Shown one piece after another: positions 20,101-29,663 of a DNA stretch of 64,000 bases. The notes under the pieces were generated by a model. It was not told the origin of the DNA. It did not search any database and worked only from the letters and a program-made list of their open reading frames with translations. Origin of the DNA: Paulinella micropora (taxonomy: Eukaryota; Cercozoa; Imbricatea; Euglyphida; Paulinellidae); contig WBZZ01005918.1 in assembly GCA_019918135.1 (NCBI GenBank), forward strand, positions 187,501 through 251,500. The letters run 5' to 3'. The translations under genes were made by a program, and so were the position numbers. Position 1 is the stretch's first letter, and each line of letters opens with the position of its first letter.

Positions 20101-21126
20101 GGCATCGTAATGTCCCTCAGTCTTTAGAATGTAAAGGTTAGTCAGCCGTTCTCCGTTCGCATCAAGTAGTTCTGTTTTATAAATGATTTTGTCAGGAAAT
20201 TCGACAATAACCAGATTGTATTTAATGTGATTAGCAAATGTATTAATTTCAGGTATCCCACACACATCCTTAATGACTTTCGCTTCATCGTGTAAAGCCT
20301 CGGCCATTTCCTGCTGTATCTTTCTTTTTCCCATTAGTATTGTCTTGTATTTTGGATGTTTTTCAATTTTTGCTTTGACTACAACGATTGCTCGTGCTAA
20401 ACATAAGTTATCGCTGTTTGTAATACAGATTACTCCTTGCTTTCTGTAGATATCCAATTTGTTCAAAACCTGTAGCCTTGTCCCGCCCGTCGGCATTTTA
20501 ACAGATTTCAATACAAATTTTAATTTATCAAAGTTTATTCCGTTCTCATCCATGTAAAGACTTTCGTTGCTTTGAAATATTGCTGACAATCTTTCTAAAA
20601 CTTTTTCAACCGAGATTTGATTAACTTTGTGCAAGCCTGTTGATACTTTTCCATAGTAATCAACAAACTCAATACCTAGGCTAACCTTATCTTCGGGTGC
20701 TTGTCGTTTTACAAAGTCGTTCAACACAATCTCAATAAATCTTATTACATCGCGCATCGTAAATGATCGGAAGTTGCCGTTAATCCTTACCGCATATCGG
20801 CTTTCATTTATTCCTAGTTCGTGTTCCTTGCTGTCGTCCCTTATGATATCATAATTACCATACCGCAACAAGTCTCTGTAATTTTCTTTCATCTCTTTTT
20901 TCTCTTCAATCGTAGGTAAAGGTGGTGCTATTGGTATAGCATGGTGTTCGAAATACACCGCACCTCTTACTTGGTTCAAGTAGTTTTGGGCTGTCGGTGT
21001 ATCAATTTTATACCCCCTTACCTTCGGTTTGATATATAGCACATCCCGACCCCTGACAGACTTGATTTCGTAATTTATCTTATATTCCCTTAATCTATCC
21101 AACCTGTAGACCTTGTGTGTCTCCAT
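17111..21126 (-). pseudogene. Protein-primed family B DNA polymerase, several frameshifts
   Basis: Replicative polymerase, expected about 1338 residues. The first 926 codons are open. A Cys-rich block (about residues 355-460, many C-x2-C pairs) precedes exonuclease motifs ExoI FFDFEATQDTG, ExoII FIAHNARGYDCQF and ExoIII EYCHSDVDIL. A TPR-type sequence (FYGCHWHGCDKCW) supports protein priming. Motif A is DICSLYPTVM (about 895). Motif B KLCLNSLWGKFG and motif C YHDTDSVIY lie in later frame segments (17435-18061). Frame breaks are near 18350, 18170, 18070 and 17440. The C-terminus (ETRPFGY) ends at TAA 17111. A GC-rich in-frame insertion lies at 19575-19655. Confidence 0.92.
19575..19655 (-). 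repeat. GC-rich double hairpin inserted in frame in PolB
   Basis: Two GC palindromes (AAGGGGCCCCGCCCCTT and AGGGGGTGAAGCCCCCT) sit in an otherwise AT-rich gene. They add roughly 20 residues between the Polinton 2-shared flanks QYYD and IHKNI, where Polinton 2 has only a few residues. It falls just after ExoI, apparently in a tolerated loop, and keeps the frame. Confidence 0.6.
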
Positions 21127-21291
21127 GTTTGATAATAGTATATCAAGGAAAATATAATTTTATAAAATTAAAATATTTGTCTGCCTCAATCGGTCGTCCC
21201 CTCGTGGCCTCGTGTGTGCCTCCTATATAAGGACCCCTCCTTGTCTCTAAATGGAAATTCAGTGGTTTCCGCAGAGAAACCTTTTTGATTA

Positions 21292-21796
21292 TCAATACTT
21301 ACCATACCCGCAACCGCAGTGGCAGTTATATTCCATGTATCCGCACATATTACATCTATCATCGTCATCTTTCTTTATTCTCTCCATATACTCTTTGCTT
21401 GGCCTTGGAGGAACTGGAGGTTTTTCTTTTTCTGCTGAAATATGTTTCTGAGACTTCATATGTCGCGTTTTGTTTCCATTATGTATTTCAGCACCACATC
21501 CACACTTAAAATCTTTATGCTTCCAAATTTTTTTCTTTTCTTTTTTGATTATTCTTGTTTCTTTATCGTAATTAATTTTCCATTCCTCGTATTTAGGTAT
21601 TATATTTTCCTCGTGATATTTCTTTGCTTCTTCCAATGCTTGCTCTTTTGATTTTTTTCTTTCCGATGCAGAAACTCTTACACATAACCTTTCCTCCTTC
21701 TCTCCATTGAACTTTTACCATTGGTCTCTTTTCGTTATTCTTTACCATAACACAACCTCTAGACATTCTAAATCTCTGAGTGTCTTCGTTTGTCAT
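21292..21796 (-). pseudogene. AP2-like plus zinc-finger DNA-binding protein, frameshifted
   Basis: Two overlapping frames (21593-21796 and 21292-21636) make one gene with an indel near 21655. The N-terminal block (KRPMVKVQWREGGKVMCKSF) looks like an AP2/integrase-type three-strand DNA-binding domain. Next comes a helix (EEAKKYHEE) and a C2H2-type finger (FKCGCGAEIHNGNKTRHMKS), then a second Cys cluster at the C-terminus. Polinton 2 has the same gene in the same place (22200-22897), just inside the right TIR. A role in binding the element end or regulating its genes is inferred. Confidence 0.7.
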
Positions 21797-21825
21797 CCTA
21801 TATGTGTCTTTATTTTATTTCTTTA

Positions 21826-21979
21826 AATAATAATTATTTAAAGGTAGCCGTTTTTCTTTATTTTGTTTGTCTATATTAGTTATAAATAGGTAGAGGAAAT
21901 AATGGATAACGGCTCTTAGTGTGGTTTCTGTAGAGAAACTGCACTGAAAAAGTGTGCCAAAGTGGCCCCCTATACTACT
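21826..21979 (-). repeat. Polinton 1 right terminal inverted repeat
   Basis: Reverse complement of 403-564 with a few changes and without a short insertion. It ends ...CTATACTACT at 21979. Confidence 0.92.
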
Positions 21980-22048
21980 CGCTTTGCTGCGCTGTGCGTA
22001 CCTGTATTTATGTGCGTACCTGTATTAAAAGTAATTAATTGTAGAAAT
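21980..22048. other. 69-bp spacer between the two Polintons
   Basis: It holds the right target-site copy of Polinton 1 (21980-21985, CGCTTT), a near-tandem repeat of TGCGTACCTGTATT, and the target-site copy of Polinton 2 (22043-22048, AGAAAT). No gene. Confidence 0.7.
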
Positions 22049-22146
22049 AGTAGTATAGTGTGCCACTTCGGTACACTTTTTCAATCACATCGCAACGCTC
22101 CGCGTGCAACGCGGACACAGCCGGCCCGGAGTGACAAAAAGGCAAC
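22049..22146 (+). repeat. Polinton 2 right TIR
   Basis: Matches 48879-49010 in the same written orientation, as expected if one half has been inverted. Shared strings include GCCACTTCGG, ACACTTTTTCAAT and AAAAAGGCAAC. The other copy has a short C-rich insertion. Confidence 0.88.
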
Positions 22147-22199
22147 TGACAAATAAGTTTGTATTTTGAATTAAAGTCATAAAAATAAAGACACATACA

Positions 22200-22897
22200 A
22201 TGATGACAAACGAATACACACAAAAAACTGCGCCAAGTCGCAGATTTACAATTTCAAAAGGATGTATTATGATAAAGAATAATGAAAAGAGACCGATTGT
22301 AAAAGTTCAATGGATAGAAGGAGGTAAAACGATATTTAAGAGTTTTACTTTTAGAAAACGAAGAACACAAGAACAAGCAATGGAAGAATCAAAGAAATAC
22401 CACGATGAAAAAGTAAAAACAAAGTATGATGAATGGAAAGTTAATTATGATAAGGAAACAAAAGAAATCAAAAAAGAAAATAAAAGAAATTTGAAAAATA
22501 AAACATTCAAGTGTGAATGCGGATCTGAAATAAATAGTAGTAGCAAAGCAAGACATATGAAATCAAGCATACACACAGAAAAAAATTCATCTAAACAAAA
22601 CGAGGTGGTAATATATAAGGATACACAGGGGAACAAACAAGAGGCACACGATGACGGAAAACAAACGACGATACAAATGTGATTGTGGTTCTGAAGTTGA
22701 TATCGCTGAACACCGAAAGCTGATTCATTTCAATTAAAAAAAATAAGTTTATTGAAAAACAAGAAGAAGAAAAGAAGAAACAAGAGGAATGGGAAAGAAT
22801 GATACAAAATATTAATAAAAAACGAGACGTGGATGACAAGTGTAATTTCTGTCATTACCGCAAACATAACTATCATTGCGGACTCATTTCGATATAA
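22200..22897 (+). pseudogene. AP2-like plus zinc-finger DNA-binding protein (Polinton 2)
   Basis: The first 160 codons are intact: AP2-like block (KRPIVKVQWIEGGKTIFKSF), helix (QEQAMEESKKYHDE), finger (FKCECGSEINSSSKARHMKS). After a stop at 22682 the homologous continuation, with a second CDCGSEVD-type finger and a final CNFCHYRKHNYHCG cluster, appears in other frames up to TAA at 22897. The same gene lies in the same place in Polinton 1. The 160-residue product could still be functional. Confidence 0.7.
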
Positions 22898-22914
22898 TAA
22901 TAATAATATTTTTT

Positions 22915-22944
22915 AACCCCGCCCGCCCCGCCCGCCCCGCCCTA
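22915..22944. repeat. CCCCGCCCG short tandem repeat
   Basis: Three GC-only units in an AT-rich intergenic region between the finger gene and PolB. This resembles the other GC-rich insertions in these elements but is not palindromic. Confidence 0.6.
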
Positions 22945-23679
22945 ATTTTCATCTAAACACAGGGGAGCACCCTATATATAGAGTCACACAGGACCGAGCG
23001 GACAACACCGGCGGGGGCAGACAATTGAGATAATTAATTTTGATTTTTGAAAAAAATATTTTCCTATATATACACTTACTACCGATGGACACACACTTAC
23101 AACTGTATACAGTATAGGTTGGACAAATTTAGGGAACAAAAAATTAATTATGAAATCAAAAGGGTCAGGGGTCAAGATGTGCTTTCCATAATACGGAGGG
23201 ATATAAAAGAAAGTATAAGGTGGATACAACAACGGCCCAGAATTACTTGAACCGAGTAAGAGGTGCTGTTTACTTTCAATGCTATGCCAGAAGCACCACC
23301 ATTACCTGTAGATGTACAACCGCAGTTTGAAGCGAAAGTGAGAGAAAGAAAACAAAAGGTGAAAGACCTAATGCGGTATCCGAACTGTGAAACCAAACAC
23401 GTTGACAGAAAGAAACACATTCTGGTTGTTAATGAAAACCAGTATTGGGTTAAGCTTACTGGAGACTTCACTTCTTTCAGCATGAATGATATTCTACAGT
23501 TCATTGAGATATTTTATCAAAAGACAGATGCAAGGTAGTATGGTTAGTGTAAGTATCAAGTTTGTAGATTACTATGGAGCGGTATCTACAGGCTTGGAGA
23601 CTATTAATCAGATTTCTGTTAGAGATGTTTTGGAAAGACTGTCAGCATTATTTCAAAGCAACGAAAGCCTGTAAACAGA

Positions 23680-23921
23680 TGTAGGCATCACCCCCCTGGA
23701 TAGCCGATAAAAAAGCATCCTTTTCCTGGTGACAGGTGCACCAGCCTGTTTTTCATTATTATTTGTCTGGATTGGACCTGATGCAATTTTATTCCTGGTC
23801 TGTTGCCGTTTTCCTTTTTCTGCTTCACTTAGCTAATATAACGAGACATTATTCTCATTCTTGAGGACTGTGTTTGGTTGTATTACCGACTTTTTCTTGA
23901 GCTATCATTGGGTGCATTACA
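23680..23921 (+). repeat. TRIM left LTR
   Basis: Direct repeat of 24866-25106 with scattered differences, starting TGTAGGCATCACC and ending GGGTGCATTACA. Confidence 0.8.
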
Positions 23922-24865
23922 TTTGGAGTCCACATCACTAGGGTGATTTCTTTCTGCTTTGCCACACAGGCAACAGAGTGAATTTTCACTGACCTGTCTC
24001 ACACGGGGACGTCAGACGAAAACAAATACTCCAACACAGCTCCCTCATAACTCTCTTTCACAAAACAAATAATTTGATTGGTCTCAAGCAGGTGTCTTGT
24101 ACCCTCTAGCCCAATCCATATCTGTGTGCTCACAAGGAGACATTAGATACAAACTCTCTGTCGTTCTTGCTGTTCTCACACAGAGACCAAGAAGGAGGTG
24201 GACAGAAGAGTGAAGGAACACACACAAAACACAAACAAGCATAGGGACAGAAGCACAAGACTCTACCCTTCTAGTTTGTGCAGTTATCTGCATTATCTCA
24301 CACATACGTCAGAGTATTTTTGCAAATCTCTGATCGTTTTCTAAAGGTGGGTCTGAGAACCTATCCGACCGACTGTCGATTTCTCAAGGAGAGCTTTTCT
24401 AGCTTCTCTATTACTATCTGTTTGTAGGTCCTAGTTCCTCATACTAGATACAATATAGAAAAGAAGGAGGAGAAAGCAATTTGAGTAAGGAGAACAAGAA
24501 ATCGGAGAAAGTCTCAAAGACTATTTTTCTCAAACAAAAACAAACATACAAACAGTGTTTCATAGAGGACAGGGAATCTCATTCTACCCTCTCTATTAGT
24601 TTCTCTCTTCTCTAGTCAATCGACTGAAGGAGGAACAGAACGCAAACGAACGAAAAAAAAAAAAAAAAAAAAAAGTTGAGGGAGTTTAAAATTTACAAGA
24701 ACGGCTAGAGAATCCGCTTTGACGTGCCGTATGAGGATATATCTATCGTATTTTAGCGTCTATCCGTGGGTCGATGCGCTGTGTGGCATGACTCCATAGC
24801 ACAGAAAGAAATCAGAAATTGTATGACGAAAATGTTATTTCCTTCATAAAATCGGGAGGGGGTAC

Positions 24866-25106
24866 TGTAGGCATCAACCCCCGCATAGCCGATAAAAAGT
24901 ATCCTTTTCCTGGTGACAGGTGCACCAGCCTGTTTTTCAGTATTATTTGTCCGGATTGGACCTGATGCCATTTTATTCCTGGTCTGTTTCCGTTTTCCTT
25001 TTTTCGGCTTCACTGAGCTAATATAACGAGACATCATTCTCATTCTTGAGGACTGTGTTTGGTTGTATGGCCGACTTTTTCTTGAGCTATCATTGGGGGC
25101 ATTACA
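24866..25106 (+). repeat. TRIM right LTR
   Basis: Direct repeat of 23680-23921. Preceded by a polypurine tract and followed by CAGA, the presumed target duplication. Confidence 0.8.
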
Positions 25107-28100
25107 CAGATGAAAAGGGGTCTAATATGGATAAGTTTAGGTTCGTTTTGAAATCTGTTGAAATGCCGATGGGCAGAACGATGCTTCAGGTAATTAATAA
25201 GTTGGATGTATATAAAAAGAAAGGGGTAATTCAAATTAATAATACAGACAACGTATGCTTAGCACGAGCAATTGTTGTAGTAAAAGCAAGAAAAGAAAAC
25301 CACGAAAAATTCAAAGTAATAAGGATGGGACGAAAGATACAGGAGGAGATGGCAATTAAGTTGCACGAAGAAGCGAAAGTCATTCAGGATGTGTGCGGTA
25401 TTCCTGAAATTAAAGCCTTTGCTAGCCACATTAAATACAATCTGGTTCTTGTTGAATTTCTGACAAGATTGTTTATAAGACGGACCTGCTTAATGAAAAG
25501 GGCGAGCGACTTACGAACCTTTACATCCTTAAGACAGAGAACCACTACGATGTCATAACTAATATGAAGTCTATGGTAGGAAAAAAGAATTTCTGTGAGT
25601 TATGTTTAAGGGGATATATGGAAAGGCATGCCTGCGAATCTAAATGTAATATCTGCGAAACCAAAGACTGCAAGGGTATTAACGATAAAAGCAATGGGAC
25701 TGATTGCTATTCGTGTAATAGAAAGTTTCCAAACACTGTATGTTTCAATAACCGCAAGAAGACGAACTGCGATATCAAAGCGAAATGTCTTTCGTGCGGT
25801 CTTAATTACAGGAAGAAAGATGGCAAAGCTACGCTTGCAAAAGCGTACTAACACAAATGCTGTTATGCGAAATGCCGTAATTATAAGGAACTGAAACCAC
25901 TTGAGCAACAATGTGAAATCGTGAAGAAAGACATATTACCTTTTTCAGAGAAATACATATTCTTTGACTTTGAAGCGACACAGGATACTGGCGAGCACAT
26001 TGTTAAAGTCAGTATTACGATGCTAAGGAACCACCAGTTATCCATAAGAACATTGATGATTTCTGTAAGTGGGCTTTTGAACCTAAGCACAACGGCTTTA
26101 CATTCATTGCTTATAACAGTCGCGGTTATGATTGTCAGTTTATTCTTAAGTGGTTGGTGGATAACGGACAGGCACCATTCGTCATTTATCAAGGCGGTAA
26201 GATAATGATGATGACTTTGAAGAAATACCGCTTCATTGATAGTTTGAGTTTCCTCACGATGCCTCCGTCTGACTTTCCTAAAACATTCGGATTGAAAGAA
26301 CTTAAGAAGGTTTCTTCCCTCACTTCTTCAATACGGATAAGAACAAAAATTATGTTGGTGTTATGCCTCATAAGAAGCACTACGGTTATGACAATATGAA
26401 AGATAAAAAGAGAGCAGAGTTTTTGGAATGGTATGAAAGCAAAAAAAACAACACATTTGACATGCAGAAGGAAATCGCGGAATACTGTCATAGCGATGTT
26501 GATATTTTGAGAAGGGGATGTATGGATTTTAGAAAGCAGTTTCTAGAATTCGGTATTGACCCGTTTCAATATACAACTATTGCGAGCTGTGTTATGGCTT
26601 TGTATCGGGCTAAGTTTATGCCAGAGAATTCAATTGCTGTGTTGAAGGTGGAGAAGCAAAACAGGATTACCTCTCGGGCTTGTGTTGAATGGATAGCTTA
26701 CAGAAGCAGGTTAGACCAAATGGATATCAAAGACGCATTCAATGGCGGTGAAAAGATGTTTCAACTTGGTCAATCCCGTGTGTATGTAGACGGCTGGGAC
26801 GAGAAGAACAAAACCGCTTACGAATTTCACGGATGTCTCTGGCACGGATGTCCAAAGTGCTTTAATGGTAATACAATTAACACTAAGAAGAATAAGACGA
26901 TGGGTGAACTATACAAGGAAAAATGAGACGAGAAAAAGAACTTAGCAATCAAGGCAGCAAACTAGTATCTATCTGGGAATGTGAATGAAGATTAATGAAA
27001 ACGACTGAAAGCCTAGCTGAAGATACTAATGAGCGAATTACGGAACAAGAAGGACTGAACCCGCGAGAAGCAATGTTTAGAGGTAGAACGGATGCTCTAA
27101 CATTGTATTGGAAGTCTAGGCACGACAACGAATACGCAAAATACATGGACACATGCTTTCTGTATCCTAGCGTTATGTTTTACGACCTTTACCCTAGCGG
27201 ATACCACGAAATCATTAGACCCCGTAACGACGACGACAGAAAAGATATGAAAAACAAAATCATAAACAGAGAATATTTCGGAGTGGCTAAGGTTAAGATG
27301 CTACCGCCTAGAAAATTACTACACCCCGTTTTACCTAAGGCGGATAGAGGAAACTAATGTATACCTGTGCGACAAGTGCGGAATGACCGAACAAAAGGAT
27401 GAATGTAAGCACACCGATAACGAGCGATCAATAACTGGCACTTGGGCAACTCCTGAAATCTACGAGGCCTTAGACAAAGGCTACAAGCTAATTCAGGTAT
27501 ATGAGGTATGGGATTGGAAGGAGCAGAGCAGTAGCCTGTTCAAAGATTACATAAAACATTCTTAAAGGTTAAACAAGAGTCAAGCGGATATCCTGATGGA
27601 TGTATTACACAGGAACAAAAAAGAACTACATTGACAGTATGGAAGTCAGGATGGGTATTAAGATGGACGAAAACAAAATAGAAGAAAACCCCGGAAGGCG
27701 AGCGGTTGCTAAGTTGTGCTTAAACTCGTTGTGGGGCAAGTTTGGTGAAAAGCAAAACAAAACTCAAAACAAAATGATAAAAGACAAAGATACCTTGTAC
27801 AAGTTAATGAGTGACAAGTCAGTCGATAACATAAACATAAACATTATTAACGACAAAATAATAGAAGCGAGTTATGACCTCAAACAAGATGCGGTAAGCG
27901 ACCCCGTGAAAACAAATATTGTAGTTGCTTTATTTACTACTTGCCACGCGAGGATTAGACTATATGAGATGATGGACAAACTAGGCAACCGAATTCTATA
28001 CCACGATACTGACAGTGTCATATACACAACAGACTTAACGAAAGGCGAAACAGATGTGAAAACTGGTAAGTTGCTAGGTGAATGGACGGACGAACTACAC

Positions 28101-28546
28101 GGAGCAAAGATTACGACCTTTATCGGAGGCGGGCCAAAGTGTTATGGATATGTATTAGATAACGGCAAAGCAAGTATGAAAGTCAAAGGCTTTAGTATGA
28201 ATTATGAAAACAATAAATCATTAAATTTACCAAATATGTTAAGTGTCATTAGTTGCGGACTTGGTATTAATAACAGCGACCTTATTGAGAACGGCAAGAA
28301 TGAATTGTTAGAGTTGCTTAAGTCTCAGGAAGAAAAATTGATTGCTAAACAAAAAATCTGGTAAAGTTGTTATAGTAGAAAACAGCAAGATAACCAGAGA
28401 CAAACAACAGAAAAAAATAACGAGTGAATCCTTAGAAAAAATATTCAGCTTTACTTACACTAAAAGACATATTATAGGTATTGTAGATAATGCGATTGAA
28501 ACAAGACCGTTCGGCTATTGAATGAAAAAGCAAAAAATATATATAA

Positions 28547-29257
28547 TTATTTGCTTTTACCTCTACCCTTTTTTTGGGATTGTAAGGGCTTGCCCTTACT
28601 AAAGCTCCTAATCGTATGAATTCCTTTTTTTGGTTTCACTAGCTTAGTATTTACAGCCGTAGCCCCTAACAATGAAACGGGGTCAAATGCGGTTCGGTAG
28701 TTCGTGGTTAGCTTCGCAGTCTTCGCCCTCTTCCCTTTTGGGTTCAATCTTGTAGCTACTCTGTCAATTACTCCTTCAATTAGGTCCCTTGTGCTACTGC
28801 CTTTATTGTATGTGGTCGCCTTTACTCCAGTCTGTCGGCTTAAGTCTTTTGCTATTGTGCCACCTAGTGAATGACCCGTCAGCTCTACATTATCCTTACC
28901 ATATTTTTTTATGACTTCATTAACCAACTTCTGCTCTTCTTTATATCTCGGGGTCCTTTTTAATACTCCCTTTACCAATGCGACATCGGTTAGCAGGTCC
29001 CTCTTATCTGCACTACCCCTAAAGGCAACAATCGCTTTACCATCTTTTTCATACACTGTTGATTTTTCTTTGCTGGCGACTGGCTTCCAACCGTCAGCAC
29101 CCTTTCTCTCTGACGAAGATAAATAGACATCCTCCGACAACTCCGCACTTCCGCCTTTTTGTTTCCTGTATGCCTTACCCGCCTTTTTCAATGCTTCACC
29201 GTAGCTTATGTTATGCTTAGCAGAGTAAGCCTTAACGAACTTTATCCACTCACTCAT
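28547..29257 (-). CDS. Class-3 lipase-like alpha/beta hydrolase with viral N-terminal helix domain
   Basis: 236 residues from the ATG at 29257 (MSEWIKFVKAYSAKHN), intact. Residues 1-35 (SYGEALKKAGKAYRK) resemble a short helical domain often seen in proteins of large DNA viruses (from memory). A lipase fold follows: IVAFRGSADKRDLL supplies the oxyanion-side strand, VELTGHSLGGTIAK is the nucleophile elbow (Ser about 131), and an Asp (FDPVSL) and a His (KKGIHTIRSF) complete a plausible triad. The Lys-rich tail suggests DNA or virion association. It is absent from Polinton 1. Phospholipase-type membrane breach during entry is the likeliest role, by analogy with virion lipases. GC hairpins lie at both ends of the gene. 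Confidence 0.82.
   Translation of the reverse strand: MSEWIKFVKAYSAKHNISYGEALKKAGKAYRKQKGGSAELSEDVYLSSSERKGADGWKPVASKEKSTVYEKDGKAIVAFRGSADKRDLLTDVALVKGVLKRTPRYKEEQKLVNEVIKKYGKDNVELTGHSLGGTIAKDLSRQTGVKATTYNKGSSTRDLIEGVIDRVATRLNPKGKRAKTAKLTTNYRTAFDPVSLLGATAVNTKLVKPKKGIHTIRSFSKGKPLQSQKKGRGKSK
28577..28604 (-). repeat. GC hairpin family S2, copy a (lipase 3' end)
   Basis: AGTAAGGGCAAGCCCTTACA palindrome within the codons for SKGKPLQSQ near the lipase C-terminus. It is related to 33967-33996 and 34726-34752. Confidence 0.5.
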
Positions 29258-29259
29258 TG

Positions 29260-29284
29260 CAGAGACTCCGCCCCGCACCTCCAA
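29260..29284 (-). promoter_or_regulatory. GC hairpin family S1, copy a (lipase leader)
   Basis: GGAGGTGCGGGGCGGAGTCT followed by CTGCA abuts the lipase ATG. The stem is TGCGGGG/CTCTGCA. The same hairpin type lies at the starts of two other Polinton 2 genes (33846-33870, 35600-35626), always in the direction of the gene. Confidence 0.5.
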
Positions 29285-29358
29285 GTTTCTATATAATTAT
29301 TTATTTATTAATTTTTATATTACCCTATATATACCCTACGGGCATAGTCCGTATACCA

Positions 29359-29634
29359 ATGTCTACCCTTACAAGACTGTGCGAGAAGTTCAAACAACTT
29401 TCAATTGAAGAAGAAAAAAAATCATTCTCGTTGGACTTTATTCAAAAGGTAATCCACGACGAAATAAAAGCGATTGAAGAAAAGAGAAATACACAGCCGA
29501 AAGACACTTTTCAATTCGGCAAATATCGCGGAAAGAAGTTTGAAGACATCGCAAAGATTGACAAGCCATATATAGAATGGTTGATGAAACAACCATGGTG
29601 TAGGACCAGAGATGAATTGAAAAAGTATTTATAA
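29359..29634 (+). CDS. ExoX C-terminal-like small protein (Polinton 2)
   Basis: 91 residues, intact, with FQFGKYRGKKFEDIA and KPYIEWLMKQPWC. Its colinearity with the 16765-17040 protein over its whole length, including RLxEKFxxLSIE at the start, shows selection on both halves. It diverges from the lipase gene. TATATA-type sequence lies 25 nt upstream. Confidence 0.8.
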   Translation: MSTLTRLCEKFKQLSIEEEKKSFSLDFIQKVIHDEIKAIEEKRNTQPKDTFQFGKYRGKKFEDIAKIDKPYIEWLMKQPWCRTRDELKKYL

Positions 29635-29663
29635 AGTATTTATCCTATAAATCTTTTTTTTTA

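Larger units (their letters stand above)
403..21979 (+). mobile_element. Polinton 1 (Maverick/Polinton DNA transposon), complete
   Basis: A 21.6-kb element bounded by inverted repeats that start AGTAGTATAGGGGGCC at 403 and end with the reverse complement at 21979. The 6-bp flanks GGCTTT and CGCTTT match at 5 of 6 positions, and Polintons are known to make 6-bp duplications. The gene set (rve integrase, protein-primed PolB, packaging ATPase, adenain-type protease, double jelly-roll capsid protein, penton-like protein) is diagnostic. It also carries genes unusual for the class: a phage-like fibre with S74 chaperone, a GIY-YIG nuclease, a lectin-like surface protein and a spliced gene. ATPase, protease, integrase, capsid, PolB and AP2 genes have frame breaks and the penton gene has a stop codon, so this copy is not autonomous as assembled. 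Confidence 0.93.
23680..25106 (+). mobile_element. TRIM-like non-autonomous LTR retroelement
   Basis: Two direct repeats (23680-23921 and 24866-25106, about 241 bp, TGTAGGCATC...GCATTACA with TG/CA ends) flank a 944-bp interior with no supportable gene. A purine-rich tract (CGGGAGGGGGTA) stands right before the second repeat, and CAGA flanks both outer ends as a short target duplication. It sits inside the PolB gene between the codons for NESL and DEKG. No tRNA-primer site was recognised. The interior has a 17-nt A run near 24655. Confidence 0.8.
23085..28521 (+). pseudogene. Protein-primed PolB of Polinton 2, decayed and split by an LTR element
   Basis: Homologue of the Polinton 1 polymerase. 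The segments recognised are N-terminus (23085-23670), Cys-rich block (25564-25920), ExoI FFDFEATQDTG (near 25965), ExoIII EYCHSDVDIL (26480), FHGCLWHGCPKCF (26830), motif A-like MDTCFLYPSVM (27150), motif B KLCLNSLWGKFG (27715), motif C YHDTDSVIY (28000) and the C-terminal ETRPFGY with TGA at 28521. Many indels break the frame. A TGA at 26986-26988 replaces a Trp codon of Polinton 1. A 1.43-kb TRIM-like element interrupts it at 23680-25106. Its motif C segment (27600-28364) is the longest open part. Confidence 0.9.

Noticed and set aside
403..21979. Tailed phage or prophage because of the fibre
   Set aside because: No portal, terminase, tail tube or tail tape genes. Capsid, protease, integrase, PolB and TIRs are of Polinton type, and the setting is eukaryotic.
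23922..24865. Coding interior of the TRIM element
   Set aside because: Only short frames without retroelement motifs.
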